Source: Shewanella subflava (GTDB lineage: Bacteria > Pseudomonadota > Gammaproteobacteria > Enterobacterales > Shewanellaceae). From it: a stretch of 64,000 nt of DNA. The notes beneath the pieces were generated by a model, which was not told the origin of the DNA, did not search any database, and saw only the letters and a list, made by a program, of their open reading frames with translations. The stretch spans positions 496,001 through 560,000 of the forward strand of contig NZ_JAPDMX010000028.1 in assembly GCF_025971955.1 (NCBI RefSeq), in the 5' to 3' direction. Numbering within the stretch: the first letter of the stretch is position 1; each line of letters starts with the position of its first letter. The position numbers and the translations under genes were made by a program. This document shows, piece after piece, positions 17,761 through 26,908 of the stretch.

Positions 17761-18972
17761 ATGCGTATTTCTACCGGGCAAATGTTTCATCAAAACACGA
17801 CCAGTATTCTGCAAAAGCAAACAGCGACCAATAAAATACTTGATCAACTTATGACAGGTAAAAAAGTTAACACCGCAGGTGATGATCCCGTAGGCGCGAT
17901 CGCAATTGATAATTTAAAGCAAAAAAATAGTCTAGTTAGCCAATTTATGAAAAATATTGATTATGCAACTAGCCATATTCAGCAAGCTGAAAGTCAACTA
18001 GGCCAGGCTGATACATTGGTCTCAAGCATGAAAGAGTCAATGCTACGGGGTATGAACGGCAGTATGACGCAAGCAGAGCGGCAAGTGATTGCCGATGATA
18101 TGCGCAAAAGCCTTGAACAGTTAATGTCGATTGCCAATACCAAAGATGAATCTGGAAATTATATCTTTGCTGGTAACAAAACCAATAATCCTCCCTTTGA
18201 GTTTAATGCTGCTGGCGAGATTGTTTATAGCGGAGATGCCGGTGTTCGCAACAGCATAATCGCCCAAGGTGTGCAAATTGGCACCAATATAGCGGGTGAT
18301 GCAGCATTTATGAACGCACCAAACGCCATGGGAGATTACGGCGTCAATTATTCGCCATCGCAACAAGGCGATTTTGTGGTATCCAGTGCAAAAATCACCC
18401 CTCCGACGCCACATGTTCCTGATGTTTATACTTTTAATTTTGTTGATGATGGTGCAGGTGGTGTCAATTTAACGGTATTAGACAGTGCTTCGCCGGCAAA
18501 TATTGTCACTACAGTGGCACCTTTTGATGCTTCAGCGCCAGTGAGCTTCAATGGAATAGAAGTCAAAATAGAAGGTGAGCCTAAAGCGGGTGATACTTTC
18601 ACCATGGAAGAAGTTGAAGAAGTCAGTATTTTCAATACCTTGAATAAAGCGATTACGTTATTTGAAACAACAGATGTAGCTAAATCACCTGCAGGTCAGT
18701 CAGAGTTGGCACAGCTTTTGAATAACTTAGACAGTGGTGTCAATCAAATGAGTCAGCAACGTAGTTTAACGGGCAATAGTTTAAAGGTGCTCGAAAAATA
18801 TACTGGAAACCACACTGACGAACAATTGATAAACACATCGGCATTATCAAAATTAGAAGATTTAGATTATGCCGCGGCCATTACTGAATTTGAAAAGCAA
18901 CAATTAGCCCTTAATGCGGTGTCCAGTGTGTTTAGCAAAGTCGGTTCGGTTAGTTTGTTTGACTATATATAA
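17761..18972 (+). CDS. flgL: FlgL hook-filament junction protein 2
   Basis: This 403-residue flagellin-like protein begins M-R-I-S-T-G-Q-M-F and shares the D0/D1 helices of flagellins at both ends (L-M-T-G-K-K-V-N-T-A-G-D-D-P near 31-44; A-I-T-E-F-E-K-Q-Q-L-A-L-N-A near the end). It is the last junction protein before filament growth. It follows flgK by 12 bases and is the probable end of the flgF operon. The 190-base gap after it leads to the first flagellin. Confidence 0.95.
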   Translation: MRISTGQMFHQNTTSILQKQTATNKILDQLMTGKKVNTAGDDPVGAIAIDNLKQKNSLVSQFMKNIDYATSHIQQAESQLGQADTLVSSMKESMLRGMNGSMTQAERQVIADDMRKSLEQLMSIANTKDESGNYIFAGNKTNNPPFEFNAAGEIVYSGDAGVRNSIIAQGVQIGTNIAGDAAFMNAPNAMGDYGVNYSPSQQGDFVVSSAKITPPTPHVPDVYTFNFVDDGAGGVNLTVLDSASPANIVTTVAPFDASAPVSFNGIEVKIEGEPKAGDTFTMEEVEEVSIFNTLNKAITLFETTDVAKSPAGQSELAQLLNNLDSGVNQMSQQRSLTGNSLKVLEKYTGNHTDEQLINTSALSKLEDLDYAAAITEFEKQQLALNAVSSVFSKVGSVSLFDYI

Positions 18973-19162
18973 CAGCCATTATGCTGAATGCATGGTGACA
19001 AATTTTTAAAATCAACATTGTTTAACGGTTATTAGTCTGCGGTATCTGCCTAATGCTCATGAATAGTTGCAGCAACAAGCGCAGTAATTGATTAACTAAC
19101 CTGATTAACAAATTTAGCCAAGCTCCTAAGTCTTGGCAATGCTACTAAGAGAGGAAGGTAAC

Positions 19163-20572
19163 ATGGCTATTTCAGTTAATACTAACGTCACGTCGTTAAA
19201 AGCACAGAGCAACTTAAATAACGCAAACAATGGACTTAAAACGTCAATGGAACGTTTAGCATCAGGTCTTCGCATTAATAGTGCTAAAGATGATGCCGCA
19301 GGTTTACAAATTTCAAACCGCTTAACCAGCCAAATTAACGGTATTGGGGTTGCAGTGCGTAACGCAAATGATGGAATTTCAATTGCACAAACCGCAGAAG
19401 GGGCGATGCAAGAGTCGACTAACATTTTGCAACGTATGCGTGATTTATCCCTTCAATCTGCAAACGGTTCGAATTCTGATGATGACCGTGCAGCAATGCA
19501 AAAAGAATTATCAGCATTACAAACAGAGTTAACCCGAATTTCTGAAACGACATCGTTTGGTAATCAAAAATTATTAGATGGTAGCTACGGTACTCAAAAG
19601 TTTCAGGTAGGTGCTAACGCTAATGAAACTATTTCCGTATCTCTTTCGTCAGTTGCTGCTAATAAAATTGGTAATAATGGTATATCTGGTGCGGGAAGCG
19701 AATATGGTGTTGAGGCTACTACGGCTTTAACTCAGACAACGGCGGCAGATGCGACATTTGCTATTAATGGTAAAACGATTGGCATTACAGCATTGGATGG
19801 TGCCGCAACCTTAGCGACTAAAATCAATTCATCTGGTGCGGGTGTAAAAGCTGAAGCATCAGTAACAACAACCATTAGTGGTTTAGGTCCTACTGATGAT
19901 GGTGTTTTATCTTTAGTAAATGAAGATGGTACAAAAGATAGTTATGATCTTGCAACTTACAAAGGTGACTCTGCAGAACTTGCGACTGACTTAGGTAAAG
20001 CTGGTTATGATGTTAGCTTAGATGACAGTACTGGTACCATAAGTATTACGGCAAAAAAAGTACAAGGTATTGAAATTACCGGAGCCTCAGCTGGTGCTGC
20101 TCAGTTAGGGTCAACTGTTGCAGGGGCAACAAATGCGAATGTCAGTAAAACAGCTGAACTAACTCTTTCATCGCCAGAGAAAATCGTTGTGTTTGGTGCG
20201 TCTGCTGATGAGGTTTTAGGCGGTGGGATTGCAGCAACAGGTGGATCTTCTACTCTCAATAAAGTGAGTTCAATCGATATTAACTCTGCCCAGGGAGCAC
20301 AGGATGCTTTATTGGTTATTGATGCTGCTATCGGTGGTATTGATGCTCAGCGTGCAGATTTAGGTGCGGTTCAAAACCGGATGAACTTTACTATTAGTAA
20401 TTTAACTAATATTCAATCAAATGTTGCAGATGCGCGTGGGCGTATTCAAGATGTTGATTTTGCAATGGAAACGGCGCAGTTAACTAAAAAGCAAATTTTG
20501 TCGCAAACATCATCTACTATGTTGGCTCAAGCCAATCAGATCCCCCAAACAGCTTTGTCACTTCTGGGCTAA
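19163..20572 (+). CDS. flaA: Flagellin (first copy, FlaA position)
   Basis: This 469-residue flagellin has conserved D0/D1 ends (about 1-170 and 385-469) and a variable, Ala/Gly/Ser/Thr-rich centre. Typical motifs are [20 protein letters not shown] at about 31-50 and the terminal [13 protein letters not shown]. The frame is open 10 codons upstream, but the ATG after GAGGAAGG starts the conserved [10 protein letters not shown]. Unlike the second copy, no good sigma-28 promoter is seen upstream. A strong terminator follows. The symbol is by position and uncertain. Confidence 0.93.
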   Translation: MAISVNTNVTSLKAQSNLNNANNGLKTSMERLASGLRINSAKDDAAGLQISNRLTSQINGIGVAVRNANDGISIAQTAEGAMQESTNILQRMRDLSLQSANGSNSDDDRAAMQKELSALQTELTRISETTSFGNQKLLDGSYGTQKFQVGANANETISVSLSSVAANKIGNNGISGAGSEYGVEATTALTQTTAADATFAINGKTIGITALDGAATLATKINSSGAGVKAEASVTTTISGLGPTDDGVLSLVNEDGTKDSYDLATYKGDSAELATDLGKAGYDVSLDDSTGTISITAKKVQGIEITGASAGAAQLGSTVAGATNANVSKTAELTLSSPEKIVVFGASADEVLGGGIAATGGSSTLNKVSSIDINSAQGAQDALLVIDAAIGGIDAQRADLGAVQNRMNFTISNLTNIQSNVADARGRIQDVDFAMETAQLTKKQILSQTSSTMLAQANQIPQTALSLLG

Positions 20573-20593
20573 TAGGGTTCGATATCAATGATT

Positions 20594-20624
20594 AAAAAAG
20601 CAGGCTATTAGCCTGCTTTTTTTA
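20594..20624 (+). terminator. Terminator after first flagellin
   Basis: AAAAAAGCAGGC pairs fully with GCCTGCTTTTTT around the 5-base loop TATTA, with a run of seven T. It is a textbook intrinsic terminator and makes the two flagellin genes separate transcripts. Confidence 0.93.
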
Positions 20625-20689
20625 ATCTTCTGTTTTTATAGGTTTTTTAATTAATAATGTTGTTTTCAGTTTTTTTTCAATCTTTTTTC

Positions 20690-20716
20690 TAAAGTTATTT
20701 TTTACTGTGCCGTTAC
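20690..20716 (+). promoter_or_regulatory. Sigma-28 (FliA) promoter of second flagellin
   Basis: TAAA (20690-20693), exactly 15 bases, then GCCGTTAC (20709-20716), close to the GCCGATAA consensus. It lies about 95 bases before the flagellin ATG. Confidence 0.85.
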
Positions 20717-20809
20717 AGTAATTGTAGAAGATAAGTTCCGTCTGACCTTGTTGTTCAAAGTTATGATAACTGGCAGGCACTATTTAAAGATTGATAGAGA
20801 GGCAACATC

Positions 20810-22210
20810 ATGGCTATTTCAGTTAATACTAACGTCACTTCAATGAAGGCACAAAGCAATTTAAATGGTGCCAACAATGGTCTTAAAACATCGATGGAGC
20901 GTTTAGCTTCAGGTTTGCGAATCAATAGCGCGAAAGATGACGCAGCAGGCCTACAGATTTCTAACCGTTTAACAAGTCAGATTAATGGTATTGGTGTTGC
21001 AATGCGTAACGCTAACGACGGTATTTCGATTGCACAAACCGCAGAAGGTGCAATGCAAGAGTCAACTAACATCTTACAACGTATGCGTGATTTATCTTTG
21101 CAGTCTGCTAATGGTTCAAACTCTGCTGATGACCGCGCAGCAATGCAAAAAGAAATTTCTTCATTACAAACAGAGTTAACCCGTATCTCTGAAACCACAT
21201 CATTTGGTGGTCAAAAATTATTAGACGGTAGCTATGGTACGCAAAAATTCCAAGTGGGTTCAAATGCCAATGAAACCATTTCAGTATCTTTAGGCTCTAT
21301 TGCTTCAAATAAAATTGGTAATAATTCTGTTTCTGGTGCAGGTTCTGAGTTTGGTGTTGAAGCTACAACAGCTTTAACTCAGACCACTGCTTTAGATGCG
21401 ACTTTTGCTGTAAATGGTAAGACAGTTGGTATTACAGCACTTGATGGTGCTGCCACTGTAGCAAAAAATATTAATGCCTCAGGCGCTGGTGTTAAAGCTG
21501 AAGCTTCTGTGACGACCACAATTAGCGGTCTTGCTGCAGGTGATGATGGTGTGCTCTCTGTAGTTGCTGAAGATGGAACTAAAGACAGCTACGACTTAGC
21601 GACATATGATGGCGATGCTGAAACTTTAGCTGCTGATTTGGGTAAGGCTGGCTATGATGTGAGTTATGACAAAGATACCAGTGTTATTAGTATCACTGCA
21701 AAAAATGTTAATGGTATAGAAATTGCTGGCGCGTCAGCTGGCGCGGCAACATTAGGTTCGTCAGTTGCTGGTGCTACCAATGCTGCTGTCAGTAAAACAG
21801 CTGAACTTAAATTATCATCGCCAGAGAAATTTACTGTAACAGGAGCTTCGGTTGATGAAGTGTTAAACCTAGCGGCAGGTGGCGGCGCATCAACTTTAAA
21901 TAAGGTAAGCAGTATCGATATTAATACTGCTCAAGGTGCGCAAGATGCGCTAGCCGTAATTGACGCAGCGATTGGCGGTATTGATGCGCAACGTGCCGAT
22001 TTAGGTGCGGTACAAAACCGTATGAACTTCACTATCAATAACTTGAGCAATATTCAATCAAACGTAGCAGATGCGCGAGGTCGAATTCAAGATGTTGACT
22101 TTGCCCAAGAAACGGCACAGTTAACTAAGCAGCAGATTCTTTCTCAAACATCTTCTGCTATGTTGGCTCAGGCTAATCAGTTACCACAAACCGCTTTATC
22201 ACTTCTATAA
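20810..22210 (+). CDS. flaB: Flagellin (second copy, FlaB position)
   Basis: This 466-residue flagellin is nearly the same as the first in both conserved ends and clearly homologous in the middle. It lacks the final Gly of the first copy and differs mainly in the variable region (about 170-385). It is the probable main filament subunit because it has a strong sigma-28 promoter, while the other copy does not. It is exported by the flagellar system with FliS as chaperone and capped by FliD. AGAGAGGCAAC precedes the ATG. A terminator follows 33 bases after the stop. The symbol is assigned by position. Confidence 0.93.
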   Translation: MAISVNTNVTSMKAQSNLNGANNGLKTSMERLASGLRINSAKDDAAGLQISNRLTSQINGIGVAMRNANDGISIAQTAEGAMQESTNILQRMRDLSLQSANGSNSADDRAAMQKEISSLQTELTRISETTSFGGQKLLDGSYGTQKFQVGSNANETISVSLGSIASNKIGNNSVSGAGSEFGVEATTALTQTTALDATFAVNGKTVGITALDGAATVAKNINASGAGVKAEASVTTTISGLAAGDDGVLSVVAEDGTKDSYDLATYDGDAETLAADLGKAGYDVSYDKDTSVISITAKNVNGIEIAGASAGAATLGSSVAGATNAAVSKTAELKLSSPEKFTVTGASVDEVLNLAAGGGASTLNKVSSIDINTAQGAQDALAVIDAAIGGIDAQRADLGAVQNRMNFTINNLSNIQSNVADARGRIQDVDFAQETAQLTKQQILSQTSSAMLAQANQLPQTALSLL

Positions 22211-22242
22211 TATAGAGAGAGTAAGCCAATTAGCTAAACGAT

Positions 22243-22272
22243 AGGGAGATTCGGTGACGAGTCTCCCTTTGT
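22243..22272 (+). terminator. Terminator after second flagellin
   Basis: An 11-bp stem (AGGGAGATTCG with CGAGTCTCCCT, one T-G wobble, loop GTGA) is followed by TTTG. It precedes the flaG sigma-54 promoter by about 30 bases. Confidence 0.8.
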
Positions 22273-22302
22273 TGTTTAAAAACAAAGCAATTATAGCTGG
22301 TT

Positions 22303-22319
22303 TTGGCGTAAAAATTGCT
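22303..22319 (+). promoter_or_regulatory. Sigma-54 promoter of flaG-fliD-fliS
   Basis: TTGGCGTAAAAATTGCT has GG (22305-22306) and GC (22317-22318) 10 bases apart. It lies 28 bases before the flaG ATG, immediately downstream of the flagellin terminator. Confidence 0.88.
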
Positions 22320-22346
22320 TATGTATGGTAATCGTTGAGGTGTATC

Positions 22347-22742
22347 ATGGACGTTAATTTATCAAGTACTTCAATTACATCGGCTAGAAAAGACAGTATG
22401 GCGCATTTAGCTGATAAAAAAGCCAATGTTGCAGAACAAGCACTGCCTGATAATGGTATCCAAACTGCGGGAGATCAATCTCGCACAGTTCAGAAGGTTA
22501 ATCAAACATCTAAGGCAGATGCAGAAAATTTGCAGCAAGCAGTAAATGATATTGCTAAAAGCATGAATGTTATGCAAAAAGGTTTGGCATTTAATGTAGA
22601 CGAAGAGTCAGGTATGCAAGTGGTAAAAGTGATAGATATTCAAACTGGCGATTTAATCAGACAAATACCCAATGAAGAAGCATTGGATATTGCGAAAAAA
22701 TTGAATGAAGTCGCAGGTTTACTGATGAAAACAGAAGTATAA
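22347..22742 (+). CDS. flaG: FlaG family protein
   Basis: This 131-residue protein has a disordered N-terminal half. The FlaG domain (about 65-128) has V-N-D-I-A-K-S-M-N, L-A-F-N-V-D-E-E-S-G and V-I-D-I-Q-T-G-D-L-I-R-Q-I-P. FlaG proteins influence filament length and sit beside flagellin and fliD in polar-flagellum clusters; the mechanism is not settled. Four upstream in-frame codons are ignored because the ATG lies closer to GAGGTG. It is the first gene of the unit that also contains fliD and fliS. Confidence 0.9.
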   Translation: MDVNLSSTSITSARKDSMAHLADKKANVAEQALPDNGIQTAGDQSRTVQKVNQTSKADAENLQQAVNDIAKSMNVMQKGLAFNVDEESGMQVVKVIDIQTGDLIRQIPNEEALDIAKKLNEVAGLLMKTEV

Positions 22743-22817
22743 TATCAGTATTTCCACATCTTAGTGCGCTTGATCGTCTAAGATAAAATAGTAATTAAAC
22801 AAAGAGCAGAGGTTGTT

Positions 22818-24185
22818 ATGGGCTTAACATCGGTCGGTATCGGTTCAGGTATGGACATTGGCGGCATTGTCACCGCTTTAGTGCAAGCTGAAAGTGCTGG
22901 TAAAATTGCCAAGTTTGATGTTAATGAAGGTAAAATTAACGCCCAAATATCAGGAATTGGCTCGCTGAAAAGTGCGATGTCTGAGTTTCAAGATAAATTA
23001 GAACTTTTAAGTAAACCTGAAACATTTTCTAGCCAAAAGGTGACTTTATCATCGAAAGATTTTTTCAGTGCGACAGTCGATAAAAATGCCGTTGCTGGCA
23101 AGTATGAAGTCAAAGTTCAGCAATTGGCACAGAGTCAGAAAGTCGGTTCAACAGTGGTGGCGGATAAAACCACACCAATTGGCGCTGGTAGTTTAACTAT
23201 TGGCGTTGGATCGGGTGATAGTTTCAATATTTCGGTATCAGATACTGACTCTTTAACTGATATTATGGCAAAAATTAATGATGCTGAAGACAACAATGAT
23301 GTAACAGCAACCATTATTAATGGTGAACTTGGACCTCAGTTAGTATTAGGTTCGAAGAAAACAGGTGAAGATAATTTAATTACCGTAACCGCTGCCGATA
23401 CTGGTCCTGGGACGGGCTTGTCTGATACTTTTTCTATGACTGAATTGACTCCAGCAAAGAATGCTGAAGTATTTATCGATGGTGTGAAAGTTATTTCTCA
23501 GTCTAATACCATTAATGAAGCGATTACAGGCGTTTCATTATCCTTAACTGCAGCTGATGTTAATAAGTCTACTTCTATAACCGTAAGTAAAAACACTGAA
23601 AAGTCAAAAACTGCGATTACTGGTTTTGTTGAGTCATACAATACACTTATGACAACGATTAAAGACCTAAGTGGCTATGATCCTGAGACTAAAAAAGCTG
23701 GCATACTTCAGGGGGATGCTCTTCCTCGAAGTATACAAAGTCAGCTACGGACTATGATTTCATCTGAATATACCACTTCAGACGGTAGTGCAACTTTAGC
23801 TAGTATTGGTATAAAGACAACTAGAGAAGGCTTATTGGAAGTTGATGATTCGATACTCACTGAAGCATTGAATAAAGATAAAGGTAATATTGCAGAGCTG
23901 TTTTCTACCGAAGAAACAGGGTTAGCTTTTAAGATGGATAAGCTCGTTGACAATTATGTGCAATCTGGTGGCATATTAGATGGTCGTGATAACACCTTGG
24001 ATGAGCAGTTAACGCGAATTGCAGATAGTCGTGAGCAGTTAAGCCGTAGAATGTCAGCATACAGTGATCGACTTTATAAACAATTTAATGCCATGGACTT
24101 GGTGGTGGCTAATTTAAACTCACAATCTAGTATGTTGCAATCACGTTTAGATTCACTTCCTGGCGTAGTACGTAAAAATAACTAA
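22818..24185 (+). CDS. fliD: FliD filament cap protein
   Basis: This 455-residue protein starts M-G-L-T-S-V-G-I-G-S-G-M-D-I, the FliD export end. It has FliD_N (about 10-105) and FliD_C (about 220-440) domains, and the C-terminal helix includes Q-F-N-A-M-D-L-V-V-A-N-L-N-S-Q. It forms the pentameric cap under which flagellin folds. AGAGGTTGTT precedes the ATG. The two genes that follow (FliT-like, fliS) are tightly linked and probably co-transcribed. Confidence 0.95.
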   Translation: MGLTSVGIGSGMDIGGIVTALVQAESAGKIAKFDVNEGKINAQISGIGSLKSAMSEFQDKLELLSKPETFSSQKVTLSSKDFFSATVDKNAVAGKYEVKVQQLAQSQKVGSTVVADKTTPIGAGSLTIGVGSGDSFNISVSDTDSLTDIMAKINDAEDNNDVTATIINGELGPQLVLGSKKTGEDNLITVTAADTGPGTGLSDTFSMTELTPAKNAEVFIDGVKVISQSNTINEAITGVSLSLTAADVNKSTSITVSKNTEKSKTAITGFVESYNTLMTTIKDLSGYDPETKKAGILQGDALPRSIQSQLRTMISSEYTTSDGSATLASIGIKTTREGLLEVDDSILTEALNKDKGNIAELFSTEETGLAFKMDKLVDNYVQSGGILDGRDNTLDEQLTRIADSREQLSRRMSAYSDRLYKQFNAMDLVVANLNSQSSMLQSRLDSLPGVVRKNN

Positions 24186-24230
24186 AGTAGCTTATTTTGT
24201 GTGCGTCAAATTACTGTCAATATCAAATAG

Positions 24231-24575
24231 TTGGATCAATCATTGGAACATCAGATTGCTAAAATCGAAGCTGTAAATAGTAAGTTACTATTTTTGCTTA
24301 AAAATATGCAAGATATATCGCCTGAAGACAACGCTGTTGAAAAGTTGGTATCTGAATTGCATTTGAATATTGAAATGCGTCAAAGTTTATTGCAAGCCTT
24401 GTTGGCTGATGAGCAATATTCCGATCGAGATTTTCTTGAAAAACAGTTTGATTTAACGCAAACACTGATTAAACAAAGCAACAAAGTGATGCAACAAAGG
24501 CAAGCATTATTGCAAAAAGAAAATTCGAATAAGCGACAAATCAATATTTATAAATCAATTGATTCAAATAGGTAG
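24231..24575 (+). CDS. Small helical FliT-like protein
   Basis: This 114-residue, all-helical, charged protein has no signal or membrane segment. Its place between fliD and fliS is where fliT or its Vibrio counterpart lies, and FliT-like chaperones bind FliD. Sequence features are generic (coiled-coil-like Leu/Gln repeats), so the name rests on position and size. The start appears to be TTG at 24231, with no visible Shine-Dalgarno; an internal TTG at 24243 is the other option. It ends 7 bases before fliS. Confidence 0.65.
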   Translation: MDQSLEHQIAKIEAVNSKLLFLLKNMQDISPEDNAVEKLVSELHLNIEMRQSLLQALLADEQYSDRDFLEKQFDLTQTLIKQSNKVMQQRQALLQKENSNKRQINIYKSIDSNR

Positions 24576-24582
24576 GTAGATT

Positions 24583-24987
24583 ATGCGTGGTTCACTGCAA
24601 TCATATAAAAAAGTATCGGTAGACAGTGGATTAGCTGTCGCATCTCCCCATAGAATAATTCAAATGCTACTAGCGGGTGCATTAGAGCGCTTAGCGCAAG
24701 CTAAACTGGCAATTGAGCAAGGCAATATTGAGATGCGTGGAATCTTTATTGGTAAAGCTATCGGTATTGTTAATGGTTTAAACAGCAGTCTAAATATGGA
24801 AGCCAATGAGCAAGTCGCCGGTAATTTAACCCAGCTTTATGATTTTATGTTGGTGCGCATGTCAGAAGCAAATATGAATAATGACGCCACAGCGATTGAC
24901 GATGTCACGGGGATTTTGAAAATCATCAAAGAAGGCTGGGATGCTATTCCGCAAGACCAACACCACTTAAGTTCTGAACAAAACTAG
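24583..24987 (+). CDS. fliS: FliS flagellin export chaperone
   Basis: This 134-residue four-helix protein has the FliS signatures: S-P-H-R-I-I-Q-M-L-L-A-G-A-L-E-R-L (about 21-37), an I-F-I-G-K-A-I-G-I-V-N-G-L helix and N-L-T-Q-L-Y-D-F-M. It binds the disordered C-terminus of flagellin in the cytoplasm and prevents early polymerisation. GTAGGTAGATT precedes the ATG. A very strong terminator lies 40 bases downstream and closes the flaG-fliD-fliS unit. Confidence 0.94.
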   Translation: MRGSLQSYKKVSVDSGLAVASPHRIIQMLLAGALERLAQAKLAIEQGNIEMRGIFIGKAIGIVNGLNSSLNMEANEQVAGNLTQLYDFMLVRMSEANMNNDATAIDDVTGILKIIKEGWDAIPQDQHHLSSEQN

Positions 24988-25027
24988 TTTTTTTACTTCT
25001 TTATTTTTCATTACTTGTTTAGTCTTT

Positions 25028-25063
25028 AAGCGCTAATTGAGCAAAGTCAATTAGCGCTTTTTA
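25028..25063 (+). terminator. Terminator after fliS
   Basis: A perfect 13-bp stem (AAGCGCTAATTGA with TCAATTAGCGCTT, loop GCAAAG) is followed by TTT. It insulates the master-regulator gene flrA from the filament unit. Confidence 0.9.
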
Positions 25064-25350
25064 CGTTTTTTGTATGAAACACTTTGTATTGCATGAAATG
25101 CCAACAATTATGCACTAATATGAATTTAGATACTGATTTAACTATTGAAGTACTTGCTTCTGGTTCTGGCTTAATACAATATTTAATTTTGTAAATGTAA
25201 AAAATGATTCAAATTTATATCAGCTTTGTACTTTGGCAGTGAGTTTTACGTTTATCGCAAATTTTGACGAATTTACCCTTTGGTTTTTTTTACTAAACAC
25301 GTAATAATACCCGTGGATCTTTATACTTATAACAAGCTTTTGGCCCCTAA
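25064..25350 (+). promoter_or_regulatory. flrA upstream region (promoter not resolved)
   Basis: About 290 AT-rich bases without a gene precede flrA. No GG-N10-GC or sigma-28 pattern is seen, as expected for a class I gene read by sigma-70. A TTGACG lies near 25264, but no well-spaced -10 box follows. Nothing else is recognisable here. Confidence 0.35.
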
Positions 25351-26781
25351 ATGATGCAAATTGAACAACGAATCTTAATTGTCGGTACCGTTTCAGAGCG
25401 TGTTACACGCCTGTGCTGCATTTTTGAATTCTTAGGTGAGCAATGTGACATTGTTTCGGTTGACGCCTTAATACCATTAGTTGAAAAATCGAGATACCGT
25501 GCCATTGTGCTTGTGTCTGATGGTATGGCGACCGAAAGCATTAAAAACATCGCCACTATCGCGCCATGGCAACCTTTGTTGTTGCTAGGCAATGCTCAAG
25601 TCGATACATCTAATATTTTAGGTGTTATTGAAGAGCCTATCAATTATCCGCAACTTACTGAGCTATTGCATTTTTGCCAAGTTTTTGGTCAAGCCAAGAA
25701 AGAGCAAGTTCCGACTAGCGGTAATCAAACAAAGTTATTTAGAAGTTTGGTTGGCCGCAGCCAGGGGATCGCTAATGTTCGCCATTTGATTAGTCAAGTT
25801 GCCAGTTCTGATGCCACCGTGCTGGTACTTGGGCAATCTGGAACCGGTAAGGAAGTGGTAGCGCGTAATATTCATTATATTTCAGAGCGTCGTGACGGCC
25901 CTTTTATTCCTGTTAACTGTGGTGCTATTCCGCCAGAACTACTTGAAAGTGAGCTGTTTGGTCACGAAAAAGGATCTTTCACCGGTGCAATATCTTCCCG
26001 TAAAGGTCGATTTGAATTAGCCGAAGGCGGCACACTATTTCTGGACGAAATAGGTGATATGCCATTGCAAATGCAAGTTAAATTATTACGTGTTTTGCAA
26101 GAGCGAGTTTTCGAGCGTGTGGGTGGCAGTAAAACTATTCAAACCGATGTGCGTGTTGTTGCAGCAACCCACCGTGATTTAGAAACCATGATTGCTGAAA
26201 ATGAGTTTCGTGAAGATTTGTACTATCGTCTGAATGTGTTTCCTATCGAAATGCCAGCATTGTGTGAGCGACGTGATGACGTGCCATTGCTGCTGCAAGA
26301 GTTAGTTAGCCGTGTTTTTAACGAAGGTCGAGGAAAGGTCAGGTTCACGCAGCGTGCCATAGAATCACTTAAAGAACATGCGTGGTCGGGTAATGTGCGT
26401 GAATTATCTAATTTAGTTGAGCGTCTTACTATTTTGTATCCGGGCGGCTTAGTTGACGTTAATGATTTACCGCAAAAATATCGTCATATTGATGTCCCTG
26501 AATATTGTGTCGAAATAAGTGAAGAGCAATTAGAAAGAGATGCTCTGGCATCAATTTTTAATGATGATGAACCGATTGATATTCCCGAAACACGTTTCCC
26601 GACTGAGCTACCACCTGAGGGGGTAAATCTTAAAGATTTATTGGCTGAGTTAGAAATTGATATGATCAGACAAGCCTTAGAACTGCAAGACAATGTGGTG
26701 GCAAGAGCTGCTGAAATGCTGGGCATTCGCCGTACAACCTTAGTTGAAAAAATGCGTAAATATGGCATGAGTAAAGAATAA
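25351..26781 (+). CDS. flrA: FlrA (FleQ-type) sigma-54 master flagellar regulator
   Basis: This 476-residue protein has a FleQ-type receiver-like N-domain (1-120) lacking the usual phospho-acceptor context. The AAA+ sigma-54 activator domain (about 135-365) has Walker A G-Q-S-G-T-G-K-E and Walker [10 protein letters not shown] Fis-type HTH ends the protein ([13 protein letters not shown]). The sigma-54 loop reads G-S-F-T-G-A instead of G-A-F-T-G-A. In Vibrio and Shewanella FlrA starts the cascade by activating flrBC and others, and is restrained by FlhG and c-di-GMP. It stands alone between two terminators. Confidence 0.95.
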   Translation: MMQIEQRILIVGTVSERVTRLCCIFEFLGEQCDIVSVDALIPLVEKSRYRAIVLVSDGMATESIKNIATIAPWQPLLLLGNAQVDTSNILGVIEEPINYPQLTELLHFCQVFGQAKKEQVPTSGNQTKLFRSLVGRSQGIANVRHLISQVASSDATVLVLGQSGTGKEVVARNIHYISERRDGPFIPVNCGAIPPELLESELFGHEKGSFTGAISSRKGRFELAEGGTLFLDEIGDMPLQMQVKLLRVLQERVFERVGGSKTIQTDVRVVAATHRDLETMIAENEFREDLYYRLNVFPIEMPALCERRDDVPLLLQELVSRVFNEGRGKVRFTQRAIESLKEHAWSGNVRELSNLVERLTILYPGGLVDVNDLPQKYRHIDVPEYCVEISEEQLERDALASIFNDDEPIDIPETRFPTELPPEGVNLKDLLAELEIDMIRQALELQDNVVARAAEMLGIRRTTLVEKMRKYGMSKE

Positions 26782-26823
26782 ACGTTTCACACAGTTTATT
26801 TTCAAACTGACTATATACTTTAG

Positions 26824-26856
26824 AAAGCATACCCGTTCGGTATGCTTTTATTTTTT
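26824..26856 (+). terminator. Terminator after flrA
   Basis: A 10-bp stem (AAAGCATACC with GGTATGCTTT, loop CGTTC) is followed by TATTTTTT. The end of its T-tract runs directly into the -24 box of the flrBC promoter. Confidence 0.9.
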
Positions 26857-26871
26857 GGCACACTTAATGCA
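26855..26871 (+). promoter_or_regulatory. Sigma-54 promoter of flrBC
   Basis: TTGGCACACTTAATGCA has GG (26857-26858) and GC (26869-26870) 10 bases apart, with a consensus -24 box. It is the expected target of FlrA and sits 38 bases before the flrB ATG. Confidence 0.92.
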
Positions 26872-26908
26872 GTAACCCGTTAAATGTAATTCTTTTGACG
26901 GAGTCGTT

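Noticed and set aside
19135..19151. TTGGCAATGCTACTAAG before the first flagellin as a sigma-54 site
   Set aside because: The -12 GC is missing (AA at that place) and it would put the start of transcription at the start codon.
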